A stretch of 64,000 nt of DNA from Mycolicibacterium helvum (GTDB lineage Bacteria; Actinomycetota; Actinomycetes; Mycobacteriales; Mycobacteriaceae), in NCBI RefSeq assembly GCF_010731895.1, contig NZ_AP022596.1, positions 1,364,001-1,428,000 of the forward strand, written 5' to 3'. Below are positions 9,550 through 18,255 of this stretch, one piece after another. Position numbers and translations under genes: made by a program. Position 1 is the first letter of the stretch. The number at the start of each line of letters is the position of its first letter. The notes below the pieces were generated by a model. That model had not been told where the DNA came from. It made no database searches and saw nothing but the letters and a program-made list of their open reading frames with translations.

Positions 9550-10386
9550 ATGCCGACCCACCGCAGGTATCCGATCGGCCCGCTGGCCAAGCGCACCATC
9601 AAGTCAGCGCTGGCATCTGCCGGGATCGGGGTGACACGATACGAAACACTGGAGAAACTCAGATCCGCTCAGAACGCACAGCGGGATATCGAGTTCCTCA
9701 GGACAATGTTCAATCCGGACACTGCCGCCCACGCAGCACCGCACCTTTACCACGCATTGGAGTGCTTACCGAATTCGAGATCACAATTTCGGCAAGACCT
9801 CTTCGTACTATCGCAATTGGATTTCAAGACCAACGGGTACTTCGTTGAATTTGGAGCAACGAATGGTATCGAGCTGTCCAATACATACTTGTTGGAGAAG
9901 GAGTTTCAGTGGACTGGAATACTGGCCGAGCCGGCACAAAGTTGGCAGAAGGCGCTGAAACGGAACCGAACCGCGCATATCGAAACCAGCTGCGTTTGGA
10001 AGGACTCGAATAGCACGCTCACCTTCAACGAGGTTGAGAATGCCGGGCTCTCGACCATCAGCGATTACAGCGACATCGACCTGCACCAGGATGCGAGAAA
10101 GCAAGGCAGGCAATATAGCGTCAATACGATCTCCTTACTGGACCTGCTGACAAAGTACAAAGCGCCAGAGGTGATCGATTACCTATCAATTGACACTGAA
10201 GGAAGCGAGTTCGCAATACTGGACAGCTTCGATTTCTCGAAGTATCGCTTCCGGATCATCACTTGCGAACACAATTACACACCGATGCGCGACGCAATCT
10301 TTGAACTTCTCACCAACAACGGCTATAGCCGGGTCTTTCCGGATGTTTCATTCAATGATGATTGGTACGTTTCCCGCCTCCCATGA
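9550..10386 (+). CDS. FkbM-family SAM-dependent methyltransferase
   Basis: 278 residues. The FkbM-type methyltransferase core starts near residue 95 with GYFVEFGATNGIELSNTYLLE (SAM-binding motif I) and includes TISLLDLL and DYLSIDTEGSEFAIL near residues 195-220, a hallmark of the family. FkbM proteins O-methylate sugars or polyketides, so a sugar hydroxyl of the polysaccharide repeat unit is the likely target. Base composition is distinctly AT-richer than the rest of the window (42% GC in bases 9841-9900), suggesting recent transfer. Its stop codon overlaps the ATG of the next glycosyltransferase by four bases (ATGA), so the two are translationally coupled. Confidence 0.85.
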   Translation: MPTHRRYPIGPLAKRTIKSALASAGIGVTRYETLEKLRSAQNAQRDIEFLRTMFNPDTAAHAAPHLYHALECLPNSRSQFRQDLFVLSQLDFKTNGYFVEFGATNGIELSNTYLLEKEFQWTGILAEPAQSWQKALKRNRTAHIETSCVWKDSNSTLTFNEVENAGLSTISDYSDIDLHQDARKQGRQYSVNTISLLDLLTKYKAPEVIDYLSIDTEGSEFAILDSFDFSKYRFRIITCEHNYTPMRDAIFELLTNNGYSRVFPDVSFNDDWYVSRLP

Positions 10387-11522
10387 CCGCGAAACCCAGA
10401 GCCGCGGCTGACGCCCGCCCTGTCGTACTCGTCAACCATCTTGTAGAACCACCCGAGCAGGTCACCGGTATCACGCGATATGCGTTTGGGCTGTTGGAGG
10501 CGCTGATCCGCCGCAATGACACGCGACTCGTTCTAGCGACGACATGGACGCGGACGCAGTTGCCTCGTGCGATTGCCGCGGGCGTTGAAACGGTTGTCAC
10601 CCTGCCGCACATTGCATCGACGCCAGTCAACAATCTCCGGCAGCGCAGGGAAGTCGGCAAAATCGCGCGCCGGCACAACGCCGATGTCGTCTACGCAATG
10701 AACCCGACATGCCCGCCGGTGCGCGGCATTCCGTCGGTCATCACCGTTCACGACTTCTACTACGAACAACTGCCCGAGTCCTACAAGCGTCGTAATCGGC
10801 TCTGGTGGAAAATATTCTTCACCGACGCTGCGCGGCGCGCGGCAGCCATCGCGTTTGTCTCGAACAGCACCGCCGCCGACGCCATTCGGCTGCACCCAAC
10901 GGTGAAAGGCAAGGCTCACGTCGTCCCCGGAGCCGGCGTGCTGCAGCACTCGCCGACCACCTTGCCAACCAGCTTGGCCGGGCCCCCCTATGTTCTGCTG
11001 CTCGGCAACGTCACGCCCAATAAGAACATTGGCTTCGCAGTCGAAGCCCTGCGCCTTCTCGCAAAGCAGGGACGGCCAGTGCGCGCCCTGCACGTCGGCC
11101 GTGATCTGACGGGCGACTTGGCCGATGCGCTTTCCGATGATGGCGCAAAGCTCCTCCAGTCATTGGGCGGTGTAGATGATGCGGACCTCGACGCGTTGTT
11201 ACGCAATGCCGCCGCGCTGGTGCAGCCCTCTCGATACGAAGGATTCGGAATCCCCATCATCGAGGCGCAGGAGCGCGGCGTTCCAGTCATCGCCAGCGAT
11301 ATCGCGGTGTTCCGCGAAGTCGCCGGCGATGGTGGCACTCTGGTGTGCCTCGACGACGTCCGCCCATTGGCTGAAGCTTTACACGCCATAACGACGGATG
11401 AGGCTCTTCGTTCGCAACTCTCAGCGAAGGCGCGCGCGAACAGCGCTCGCTTCACGTGGGACAAGTCGGCGGCGGCAGCAGCAGCGCTGATCAATCAACT
11501 CGCTGCGGCCGCCGATTCCTAA
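10383..11522 (+). CDS. GT4 family glycosyltransferase
   Basis: 379 residues from the ATG that overlaps the FkbM stop codon. GT-B fold features: the N-terminal domain reads HLVEPPEQVTGITRYAFGLL, and the C-terminal nucleotide-binding domain has VLLLGNVTPNKN (about residue 205) and the EX7E-type motif YEGFGIPIIEAQERGVPVIAS near residue 285. Retaining transferase that adds a sugar from a nucleotide donor to a lipid-linked acceptor at the cytoplasmic face. Donor and acceptor cannot be read from the sequence. An alternative GTG start 21 bases upstream is possible but would lengthen the overlap. Confidence 0.85.
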   Translation: MTAKPRAAADARPVVLVNHLVEPPEQVTGITRYAFGLLEALIRRNDTRLVLATTWTRTQLPRAIAAGVETVVTLPHIASTPVNNLRQRREVGKIARRHNADVVYAMNPTCPPVRGIPSVITVHDFYYEQLPESYKRRNRLWWKIFFTDAARRAAAIAFVSNSTAADAIRLHPTVKGKAHVVPGAGVLQHSPTTLPTSLAGPPYVLLLGNVTPNKNIGFAVEALRLLAKQGRPVRALHVGRDLTGDLADALSDDGAKLLQSLGGVDDADLDALLRNAAALVQPSRYEGFGIPIIEAQERGVPVIASDIAVFREVAGDGGTLVCLDDVRPLAEALHAITTDEALRSQLSAKARANSARFTWDKSAAAAAALINQLAAAADS

Positions 11523-11532
11523 AAAAATCGGC
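11511..11532 (+). terminator. possible bidirectional hairpin between convergent genes
   Basis: A 7-bp inverted repeat (GCCGATT at 11511 with AATCGGC at 11526) has an A-rich loop. It overlaps the end of the GT4 gene and lies just before the 3' end of the convergent methyltransferase gene. Modest support only. Confidence 0.3.
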
Positions 11533-11551
11533 GCGAATCGCAAAGGTCCCG

Positions 11552-12541
11552 CTAACGCCCTATGGCTCCGCGATACTGTTCGAGCAGTTCCGAATCGGAA
11601 AGCACAGTTGCGCTCTTCGTCCCAAGAAAATACAACCCACTCGCGCCGTCCAAAGACGCAGGCCTATCAATGGTCAGATAGTCAACATACTTCAGCCAGA
11701 ATGACGTGAATGCCGCCAGTACAGACAGCATCTGACGAATCGGTCTACGGTTACTCAGGCTCATCAGGAAGTATTTATACGACCACGCCAAGGCCGTCCC
11801 GGTACCACTGACCGCGCCACTTGAATGCTCGTCGAATCGACGAAACAGCCGCCGATGGCCCAAATGGGTGAACCGAAGAAAATCATATCGTCCACCATGC
11901 ACCTGTTGCATGAACGGGGTTTCCGCATAAATGACACCACCGTTTCTCAGGACACGGTGAATTTCTTCCACGATCTTGTGAGGATCAAGCACGTGTTCAA
12001 GTACTGCTTGAGCAATGACGCCGTCGAACGACTCCTCGCGAAACGGGATGCTATGACCGTCGAGGATAATGCCAGTACGCGGACCGAAAGCGACGTCCGA
12101 CTCCACGAATTCAATATCTGCGTGCACAGACAGCGGTTCCATGCCCGCACCGAGGATGCTACCGCCAAGAATTAGCACGCGCGGGGTGGGCGAGGATGCC
12201 AACAGGAGGTTGGCAAACCTATCGTAATTATCCCGGGCCTTCAGATTTACCCCGATCGCCGGGATCAAGCGGCGTATCCACTCGACGATCGGCGCGCGGG
12301 TGGAGAATGTTGTATCGCGCCTCGCCACGAAATCACTCAGGCTGAAGACACTGTTTTCTTCATCAATCAAAACAGGAATGCCGTCGACGATGGGAAAAGC
12401 TCTGCCACAATTTGGATCGCTGCATTCCAGCTTGCTGACTTCGAGTGACAATGGCGCTCTGCAGCATGGGCAGGCAAGCCGCGTGATTGTCTCTTCGGTC
12501 AAATTTCGGCAGACGGTCGATTGAGGGTTCAAACCGCTCAA
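11552..12541 (-). CDS. class I SAM methyltransferase with N-terminal Trm112-like zinc-ribbon segment
   Basis: 329 residues. Residues about 20-60 carry a Trm112-like segment with four cysteines (LACPCCRAPL ... CSDPNCGRAFPIVDGIPVL), common in methyltransferases of polysaccharide and antibiotic loci. The methyltransferase core follows: VLILGGSILGAG (motif I), then FDGVIAQAVLEHVLDPHKIVEEIHRVLRNGG (motifs II-III), near residues 125-205. The substrate is unknown; a repeat-unit sugar is plausible. It is convergent with the GT4 gene and divergent from the heparinase-like gene. Confidence 0.78.
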   Translation of the reverse strand: MSGLNPQSTVCRNLTEETITRLACPCCRAPLSLEVSKLECSDPNCGRAFPIVDGIPVLIDEENSVFSLSDFVARRDTTFSTRAPIVEWIRRLIPAIGVNLKARDNYDRFANLLLASSPTPRVLILGGSILGAGMEPLSVHADIEFVESDVAFGPRTGIILDGHSIPFREESFDGVIAQAVLEHVLDPHKIVEEIHRVLRNGGVIYAETPFMQQVHGGRYDFLRFTHLGHRRLFRRFDEHSSGAVSGTGTALAWSYKYFLMSLSNRRPIRQMLSVLAAFTSFWLKYVDYLTIDRPASLDGASGLYFLGTKSATVLSDSELLEQYRGAIGR

Positions 12542-12870
12542 GTTCCTTCCGTTATACCTACGGCTAGCTGTACGGATATTACGCGCTTCTCATTGATCTG
12601 CAATGGCCGCTGCAGCCGCAGCAGCCGCCCGACCCACGATTGTCGTTCGAGGGGCCTGGCACTTGGTCACAGCAACTGCGGCGCGCTTCACGCCCGTCAG
12701 TTTTGTCCGCCCCCTAGGGTGGGGGTCGAAGGCGCGATGCTGGCAACTCGCTCTACCTGGCGGCCTTGCGATCGGCAGCATCAGCATTTTCTGTGCGTCG
12801 AGCGTGTGGCGTAGAACAGAATGGCCTTGGCTTGGTACCGACGTTTGACCACTTGGAGCTCATAGATCAG
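12542..12870. promoter_or_regulatory. 329-base divergent intergenic region
   Basis: Lies between the minus-strand methyltransferase gene and the plus-strand heparinase-like gene and should hold promoters for both. An 81-codon frame with an Ala-rich start (12603-12848) looks non-coding. No clear operator or RNA structure seen. Confidence 0.35.
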
Positions 12871-15015
12871 ATGACGTCATCACTACAGTGGTACGTACGC
12901 CGGTTCCGGACTATGCAAGCGAGAGAACTACTCTGGCGTTCCCACCGGGCCGCACTCGCGTCGCTCCCTTCTCGTTCAGCCGATTCGGTCACGCCCCGGC
13001 TCGCGTCCGGGTCTCGGCAAGAGGACTGGGATAGTGCACAAGCATCATTCCGTGCAGCTACCAACCGTCCGGTGCTGCTGGACCGTGAACGTGCTGAATC
13101 GATTGCAGCCAATCACCGCGAGCATGTGTCGACCTTGCTCGCCGCGGCGGATGCAGCTACTAACTTGTCCTTCCAGTTCTTTGGCTATCCCCGAGTGCAG
13201 TTGGTACATCCGGTCGACTGGAACCATGACCCCATCTCCGATCTACGTTGGCCCAGCAACGCCTCGCGCCGCTTCGCGCGCCAAAAGCTTGCGAGCGACG
13301 TCAAGTGGATTTGGGAGCTCAATCGGCTGCAGCATCTACCGCTGCTGGCTCAAGCATGGCTTTTCACCGGTGACGCACGCTACAGCACAGCCGCCTTCGA
13401 CCAATTAGATAGTTGGATTGACCAGAACCCGACCGGTCAGGGCATCGCCTGGTGCGGAGCGTTCGAAGCAGGAATCCGCGCAATCTCCATTGCCATTGCT
13501 CTACAGGGCCTCCGCGAAGCACCCGAGCTCACCCCCGAGCGATTTCAGCGCATCGTCGGCGTTCTCGGCGCGAGCGCGAACCGATGTTGGCACGGCCGTT
13601 CGCTCTTCAGCTCAGCCAACAACCACCTGATCGGCGAAATGGCCGGGCTCGCAGTGGTTGCCATGATGTTTCCGGAGTTTCGCGATGCGAAGCGTTGGGA
13701 GCGTCAAGCGATCCAAACGCTATCGGCAGAGGCACCTAAACAGCTGCTGGCCGACGGTGCGGGATCCGAACAGGCCATCTCGTACCAGATGTTCACCGTG
13801 GAATTGCTACATCTCGTGGCGGTTCTGGCAGCCGAACGTGGTGACGACGGCGCACCGGATCCGATCGTTGAAGCAATCGAGCGCAGCTCGTTTTTCCTGG
13901 CCTCCCTGATCGAGGGGGGCGACCCCGCCCCACGCTATGGTGACGACGACGGCGGATTCGCGCTCCGACTCGGAGTGCAACCGGTTCGCACCATCAGGGA
14001 CCACTTGGGTATCGTCGCCGGGTCCGGCTGGGGTCCCGGGGGTGCCACCGCAAGTTGCGACAATCTTGATGCGCAGTGGTATCGCGCTGCTTCCCGCTCC
14101 GCATCAAACCCGTTGTCGCCAAGACATTCTGAGCTGGCGGTGGAAGGAGCTAGCTTTGTTGCGCCGCACGGGGGGCTGGCGGTGCTTCGGGATTCAGCTA
14201 TCAGAACGATGATGGATATCGGACCACTCGGCTATCTCTCGATCGCGGCGCACGGCCACGCCGACGCGCTGGCGGTGACCGTGAGCGCGGACGGCGAAGA
14301 CATCATCAGCGATCCGGGTACCGGTAGCTATCATGGCCACGCTGACTGGCGCGCCGTCATGCGCGGAACACGTGCGCACTCAACAGTTTGCGTCGACGGC
14401 CAAGACCAATCGGTCTCCGGAGGCCCGTTTCTGTGGTCAGAGCATGCGCGGGTCACCATCCGCGGAATCAGCCTCGAAAACGGTGTCGTGGACGCCCAAC
14501 ACGATGGATATAAACGCCTCGCCGGGGGCGTGGTTCATCGGCGCTGGCTTATCTCCCCACCGGGAGAACGCGCTCGGCTGGTGGTTGATCTGCTGACGGG
14601 AACGGGTCGGCACACCTGCTCGCAGAACTGGCCGCTGCACCCGGCTATCGATGTCGAGACGAATCGTGCCGGCCATCTGTTGAGCCGTCGGGGTGCACCC
14701 GTAATGCAACTGCTCTACGCGGCGTCCGCCGCCACGTTCATCGACGGTGTCTTTGGCGATAGTGAGAGAAACTGGGGCTGGTGGTCCGACCGATTGGAGC
14801 GCCGCACCCCGACATGGTGGTTGAGCGCTTCCTGCGATACGGATTTGCCGTTGGCGATGGTGACGCTCATGACCCCGACCGACGGGATCGTCACAGAAGG
14901 CCTGTCAGTTCAGATGAGCGAAGGCCTCCTCGAGATCGGGTGGGAAGAAGACGGCCGCGCCCGCTCCACCACTGTGTCCACCGATGGGGGCGCGGCGGTT
15001 TCGATGTCGAGCTAG
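12871..15015 (+). CDS. heparinase II/III-like protein (putative uronic-acid polysaccharide lyase)
   Basis: 714 residues from the ATG at 12871; an in-frame start 105 bases upstream is less likely because family members begin near LQWYVRRFRTM. The N-terminal two-thirds is the alpha/alpha-toroid heparinase II/III N domain. The C-terminal beta-domain carries HGHADAL (about residue 463), DPGTGSYHGHADWR and RGTRAHSTVCVDGQDQS, characteristic of the lyase family. These enzymes cleave uronic-acid polymers by beta-elimination. No signal peptide is visible, so it may act in the cytoplasm, or be exported some other way. Such genes recur in bacterial capsule loci, where their role is unclear. It precedes the epimerase gene by about 95 bases. 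Confidence 0.82.
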   Translation: MTSSLQWYVRRFRTMQARELLWRSHRAALASLPSRSADSVTPRLASGSRQEDWDSAQASFRAATNRPVLLDRERAESIAANHREHVSTLLAAADAATNLSFQFFGYPRVQLVHPVDWNHDPISDLRWPSNASRRFARQKLASDVKWIWELNRLQHLPLLAQAWLFTGDARYSTAAFDQLDSWIDQNPTGQGIAWCGAFEAGIRAISIAIALQGLREAPELTPERFQRIVGVLGASANRCWHGRSLFSSANNHLIGEMAGLAVVAMMFPEFRDAKRWERQAIQTLSAEAPKQLLADGAGSEQAISYQMFTVELLHLVAVLAAERGDDGAPDPIVEAIERSSFFLASLIEGGDPAPRYGDDDGGFALRLGVQPVRTIRDHLGIVAGSGWGPGGATASCDNLDAQWYRAASRSASNPLSPRHSELAVEGASFVAPHGGLAVLRDSAIRTMMDIGPLGYLSIAAHGHADALAVTVSADGEDIISDPGTGSYHGHADWRAVMRGTRAHSTVCVDGQDQSVSGGPFLWSEHARVTIRGISLENGVVDAQHDGYKRLAGGVVHRRWLISPPGERARLVVDLLTGTGRHTCSQNWPLHPAIDVETNRAGHLLSRRGAPVMQLLYAASAATFIDGVFGDSERNWGWWSDRLERRTPTWWLSASCDTDLPLAMVTLMTPTDGIVTEGLSVQMSEGLLEIGWEEDGRARSTTVSTDGGAAVSMSS

Positions 15016-15111
15016 GTTGATGTTTGATAGGAGTACGCGGATCTTCGGGAACCATCCCGGACAAGAGTGTGCACAGCCATGAAACATCAACCCGCTCAAC
15101 GAGGATCGGTC

Positions 15112-16221
15112 ATGCCACTTATCTATCTCGTCGTCGGTGCACGGCCAAACTTCATGAAGATCGCGCCTATCGTGCGCGCCATTGCGGCGCGAGATGACCT
15201 CGTTTATAGGATCGTTCATACCGGCCAGCATTACGACCGGGAGATGAACGACATCTTCTTCGAAGAGTTGGACATCCCTGAACCGGATGTGTTCATGGCC
15301 GCGGGCGGCGGCTCACATTCGGAGCAAACCGCAAAGATCATGGTCGCCTTCGAAAAGTACTGCGAGGCAGAACGGCCCGACGCTGTTGTGGTCGTCGGTG
15401 ACGTCAATTCCACACTGGCCTGCTCGATCGTGGCGAAGAAGCTCCTCATCCCGGTGGCACACGTGGAAGCCGGATTGAGGAGCGGCGATATGACGATGCC
15501 GGAAGAGATCAATCGTCTGGTCACAGACAGCATCTCGGACTGGTTCTTCGTGACCGAGCCAAGTGGCGTCGAGCATCTCAAACGCGAGGGAAAGGCGGAG
15601 TCGGCGATCCATTACGTCGGGCACGTGATGGTGGACAACGTCCTCTATCAAGCCGACAAGCTCAGCCGCACGGATACGGACCATTTTGCGGCCGCGGCGT
15701 TCAAGCGGCAGGCTACGCTCAACGGAGGTCGTTATGGCGTCGTCACGCTGCACCGGCCGAGCAACGTTGACGACATCGAAACGATGACCAAGATAGCGGG
15801 GGCTTTAACGGAAATAGCGGATAGCCTGCCGCTCATCTTTCCCGTCCATCCGCGCACGCAGAACAACCTCGCCAAGTTCGGCATCGACTTGGGGCCCAAC
15901 ATCACGCTCGTCAAACCACAGGGGTACATGCCGTTTCTCTACCTATGGAAAGACGCTGCCGTGGTGTTGACCGACAGCGGCGGCCTTCAGGAGGAGACGA
16001 CCGCACTGGGCGTACCCTGCGTCACGATCCGGGAGAACACCGAGCGTCCAGTGACCGTGGACGAGGGTTCGAATGTCCTCGCCGGCACCGAACCGGCTCG
16101 CATCGTCCACGAAGCGCGAAAAGTACTGCAGGGACAGGGCAAGAGAGGCCGGCGGCCGCTGCTATGGGATGGCATGGCGGCGCAGAGAATCGTTGAGATC
16201 CTGGCCAGAGAGCTCAGCTAG
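15112..16221 (+). CDS. wecB: UDP-N-acetylglucosamine 2-epimerase (non-hydrolysing)
   Basis: 369 residues. Converts UDP-GlcNAc to UDP-ManNAc. Family signatures are GARPNFMKIAPI at the N-terminus, TGQHYDREM, HVEAGLRSGDMTMPEEINR (about residues 117-135), HPRTQ and TDSGGLQEE (about 285-293). I chose the ATG at 15112 because a GAGGA ribosome site lies six bases upstream and the Rossmann strand begins immediately after; in-frame starts at 15067 and 15079 would add a nonconserved extension. With the dehydrogenase and WecG/TagA genes downstream it supplies ManNAc or ManNAcA precursor for the polymer. Confidence 0.93.
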   Translation: MPLIYLVVGARPNFMKIAPIVRAIAARDDLVYRIVHTGQHYDREMNDIFFEELDIPEPDVFMAAGGGSHSEQTAKIMVAFEKYCEAERPDAVVVVGDVNSTLACSIVAKKLLIPVAHVEAGLRSGDMTMPEEINRLVTDSISDWFFVTEPSGVEHLKREGKAESAIHYVGHVMVDNVLYQADKLSRTDTDHFAAAAFKRQATLNGGRYGVVTLHRPSNVDDIETMTKIAGALTEIADSLPLIFPVHPRTQNNLAKFGIDLGPNITLVKPQGYMPFLYLWKDAAVVLTDSGGLQEETTALGVPCVTIRENTERPVTVDEGSNVLAGTEPARIVHEARKVLQGQGKRGRRPLLWDGMAAQRIVEILARELS

Positions 16222-16259
16222 GCGCCCTGGGTGTGCACATCAAGACACGGCCGGCCGGC

Positions 16260-17132
16260 CTACTTGATGCAGACGACCACGCACTCGCCGCAATACCTCT
16301 TCAGGCGGGGAAAGACAGTTAGCAGGAGATCGTCGGCCTTTTTCAAGAGGTACATCAAGGCGCGGACGGGACGCCGGTGCATATGTCCTTGGAAGACCCG
16401 CTTGCTCATGAACAGCAAGCTCATCAGCTCGACGTCAACCCGAGAGAAGCCGTCACAAAACTCCTCGATGTCCGACATCTGCAGGATGACATCGCCCAAT
16501 GCTTCCTTGCCGCGCATCGTGATCGATCGCCCAAAGTTCACCACCGGGTTTGCGTAGAGCGTCTCGGTGATCACGAGTTTTCCACCCGGCTTGAGGACCC
16601 GCATGACCTCACTCTTGACGTTCGGGTACTTGATCGCGTGGTGCAGCACCTCATGCAGCAGCACGATGTCGAAATGACCATCGGGGTAGTCCATCTTTTG
16701 TGCATTCTGGACTGAGAAATGGCATCGATCGGCGACTCCATTGACCTCGGCCAATGCTTTTGCCCGCTCGACCCCGACCGGCGACAAATCGAATCCGTAC
16801 GCGGTGGCGCCCTTCAGAGCTAGCAGCACCGAATACTTGCCGTTGCCACATCCGATGTCCAGCACCGTTTTTCCCGCCAGATCGTCGAGACCTACCGCAT
16901 CGAGCGCTTTGCGCGTCCGGTGGCCCCGGTCGACTCGGCGGCCCGGCTTGTAGCAGTAGTCCTCGTAGGCCAGCGCCTCATCGACGTCGATGACGTGTGC
17001 CACGCTGTCCGCATATTCTTTGTCGTGTTCCTCGCGCTCAATCTTTTCCCATTCTTCGGTACTCAAATTGGCCATCGAATCAGGCATCGCCATGACATTC
17101 CCCTTTGCATCCGCACTTGTCGTCGGGTTCAA
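16260..17132 (-). CDS. class I SAM-dependent methyltransferase
   Basis: 290 residues. Motif I VLDIGCGNGKYSVLLALKG at about residues 88-106, acidic residue GFDLSPVGVERA, then FDIVLLHEVLHH and VLKPGGKLVITE (about 155-190), a UbiE/COQ5-like arrangement. The C-terminal basic, hydrophobic tail (about 255-290) resembles sugar or lipid methyltransferases. It is convergent with wecB and divergent from the WecG/TagA gene. The substrate is not evident; a sugar or lipid-linked intermediate is likely from context. Confidence 0.78.
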   Translation of the reverse strand: MNPTTSADAKGNVMAMPDSMANLSTEEWEKIEREEHDKEYADSVAHVIDVDEALAYEDYCYKPGRRVDRGHRTRKALDAVGLDDLAGKTVLDIGCGNGKYSVLLALKGATAYGFDLSPVGVERAKALAEVNGVADRCHFSVQNAQKMDYPDGHFDIVLLHEVLHHAIKYPNVKSEVMRVLKPGGKLVITETLYANPVVNFGRSITMRGKEALGDVILQMSDIEEFCDGFSRVDVELMSLLFMSKRVFQGHMHRRPVRALMYLLKKADDLLLTVFPRLKRYCGECVVVCIK

Positions 17133-17485
17133 CCCTCAAGCGGTCGGCCACATTGCCCACGACGGTTCATCAAGTCGTCGGGACGGCCCCGCGAATGAAG
17201 ATCTCCCCCTCATGCACGCCCCCTCAGCGCGCGGTAACCACGCCACCAGGATCATCCCATACCGGCCCGCGCAAGGGCAGAGGATGAACGACGTTCTTCC
17301 GCCCCCACCTGAATGCAGACCATGAGCGTCCTCCGGGCGGGCACAAACCAAGGACCAGGACGCCGTTTACATCACCTCCGAACCGCGTAGAGTTCTGCGT
17401 GACGAAGGCGAGCAGGGGGGCAGCCAGTGTTTTCCAATGGCGGTGTACCGCACCATGTCGATGAGATTCGGGCGACGGATCCGTC
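17133..17485. promoter_or_regulatory. 353-base divergent intergenic region
   Basis: Separates the minus-strand methyltransferase gene from the plus-strand WecG/TagA gene. It should contain both promoters. Several short frames cross it without recognisable content, and I see no tRNA, strong hairpin or repeat. Confidence 0.35.
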
Positions 17486-18247
17486 GTGAGCACCCGGATC
17501 GAAATGATGGGTTGTCAGATCGACAACCTCTCGATGGAAGAGACGCTGCAGACCATCGAGGGCTTCATTGAGAGTGGCCGCCCCCAACAACACGTCGTAG
17601 TCAATGTCGACAAGTTGGTGAAGGCGAACCGCGACGCCGACCTTCGCCGCATCATCAACGAGTGCGCCCTCATCAATGCCGACGGCATGCCCGTCGTGTG
17701 GGCATCGCGGCTCCTTGGCAAAGGACTCAGTGAGCGCGTCGCCGGCATCGATCTCTTCGAGTCATTGATGGCACGCTCAGCAGACAAGGGGTGGCGGGTA
17801 TATCTGCTTGGCGCGCGGGAAGAAGTCGTCTCCGAGGTGGAACGCCTCTACCAGAACAAGTACCCCGGCCTCGTGATTGCGGGCTATCGCAACGGATACT
17901 GGAAGTCAGACGCGGAAGAAGCCCAGATCGTCGAACAGATCAAGGCGGCCCGCACCGACATCCTCTTCGTCGCTATCAGCTCACCGAAGAAGGAACAGTT
18001 TCTCGGCCGACATCAGGCAGAGATGAAGGTTCCCTTCGCCATGGGAGTGGGCGGCACGTTTGACGTCGCGGCCGGGAAAGTGAAGCGGGCACCACTGTGG
18101 ATGCAGAAATCCGGACTCGAGTGGTTCTTCCGCTTCTTGCAGGAACCACGCCGTATGTTCAGACGCTACTTCATCGATGACACCGCCTTCCTGTGGCTGT
18201 TCGCCAAGGAAGCCGCGTCATCGGTGTTCAAGGTCCGTTCTTCTTAG
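17486..18247 (+). CDS. WecG/TagA/CpsF-family glycosyltransferase
   Basis: 253 residues from a GTG start. GT26 family: NVDKLVKANRDADL and INADGMPVVWASRLLG in the N-terminal half, YLLGAREEVV near residue 107, and FVAISSPKKEQFL near residue 163. Family members transfer ManNAc (TagA) or ManNAcA (WecG) to polyprenyl-PP-GlcNAc. This agrees with the epimerase upstream and the dehydrogenase 8 bases downstream: the three genes together could make and add a ManNAc(A) residue. Confidence 0.9.
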   Translation: MSTRIEMMGCQIDNLSMEETLQTIEGFIESGRPQQHVVVNVDKLVKANRDADLRRIINECALINADGMPVVWASRLLGKGLSERVAGIDLFESLMARSADKGWRVYLLGAREEVVSEVERLYQNKYPGLVIAGYRNGYWKSDAEEAQIVEQIKAARTDILFVAISSPKKEQFLGRHQAEMKVPFAMGVGGTFDVAAGKVKRAPLWMQKSGLEWFFRFLQEPRRMFRRYFIDDTAFLWLFAKEAASSVFKVRSS

Positions 18248-18255
18248 GTTAGGGA

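Noticed and set aside
12603..12848. 81-codon Ala-rich frame before the heparinase-like gene
   Set aside because: Poly-Ala start arises from a GCC/GCA repeat; no ribosome site and no recognisable protein.
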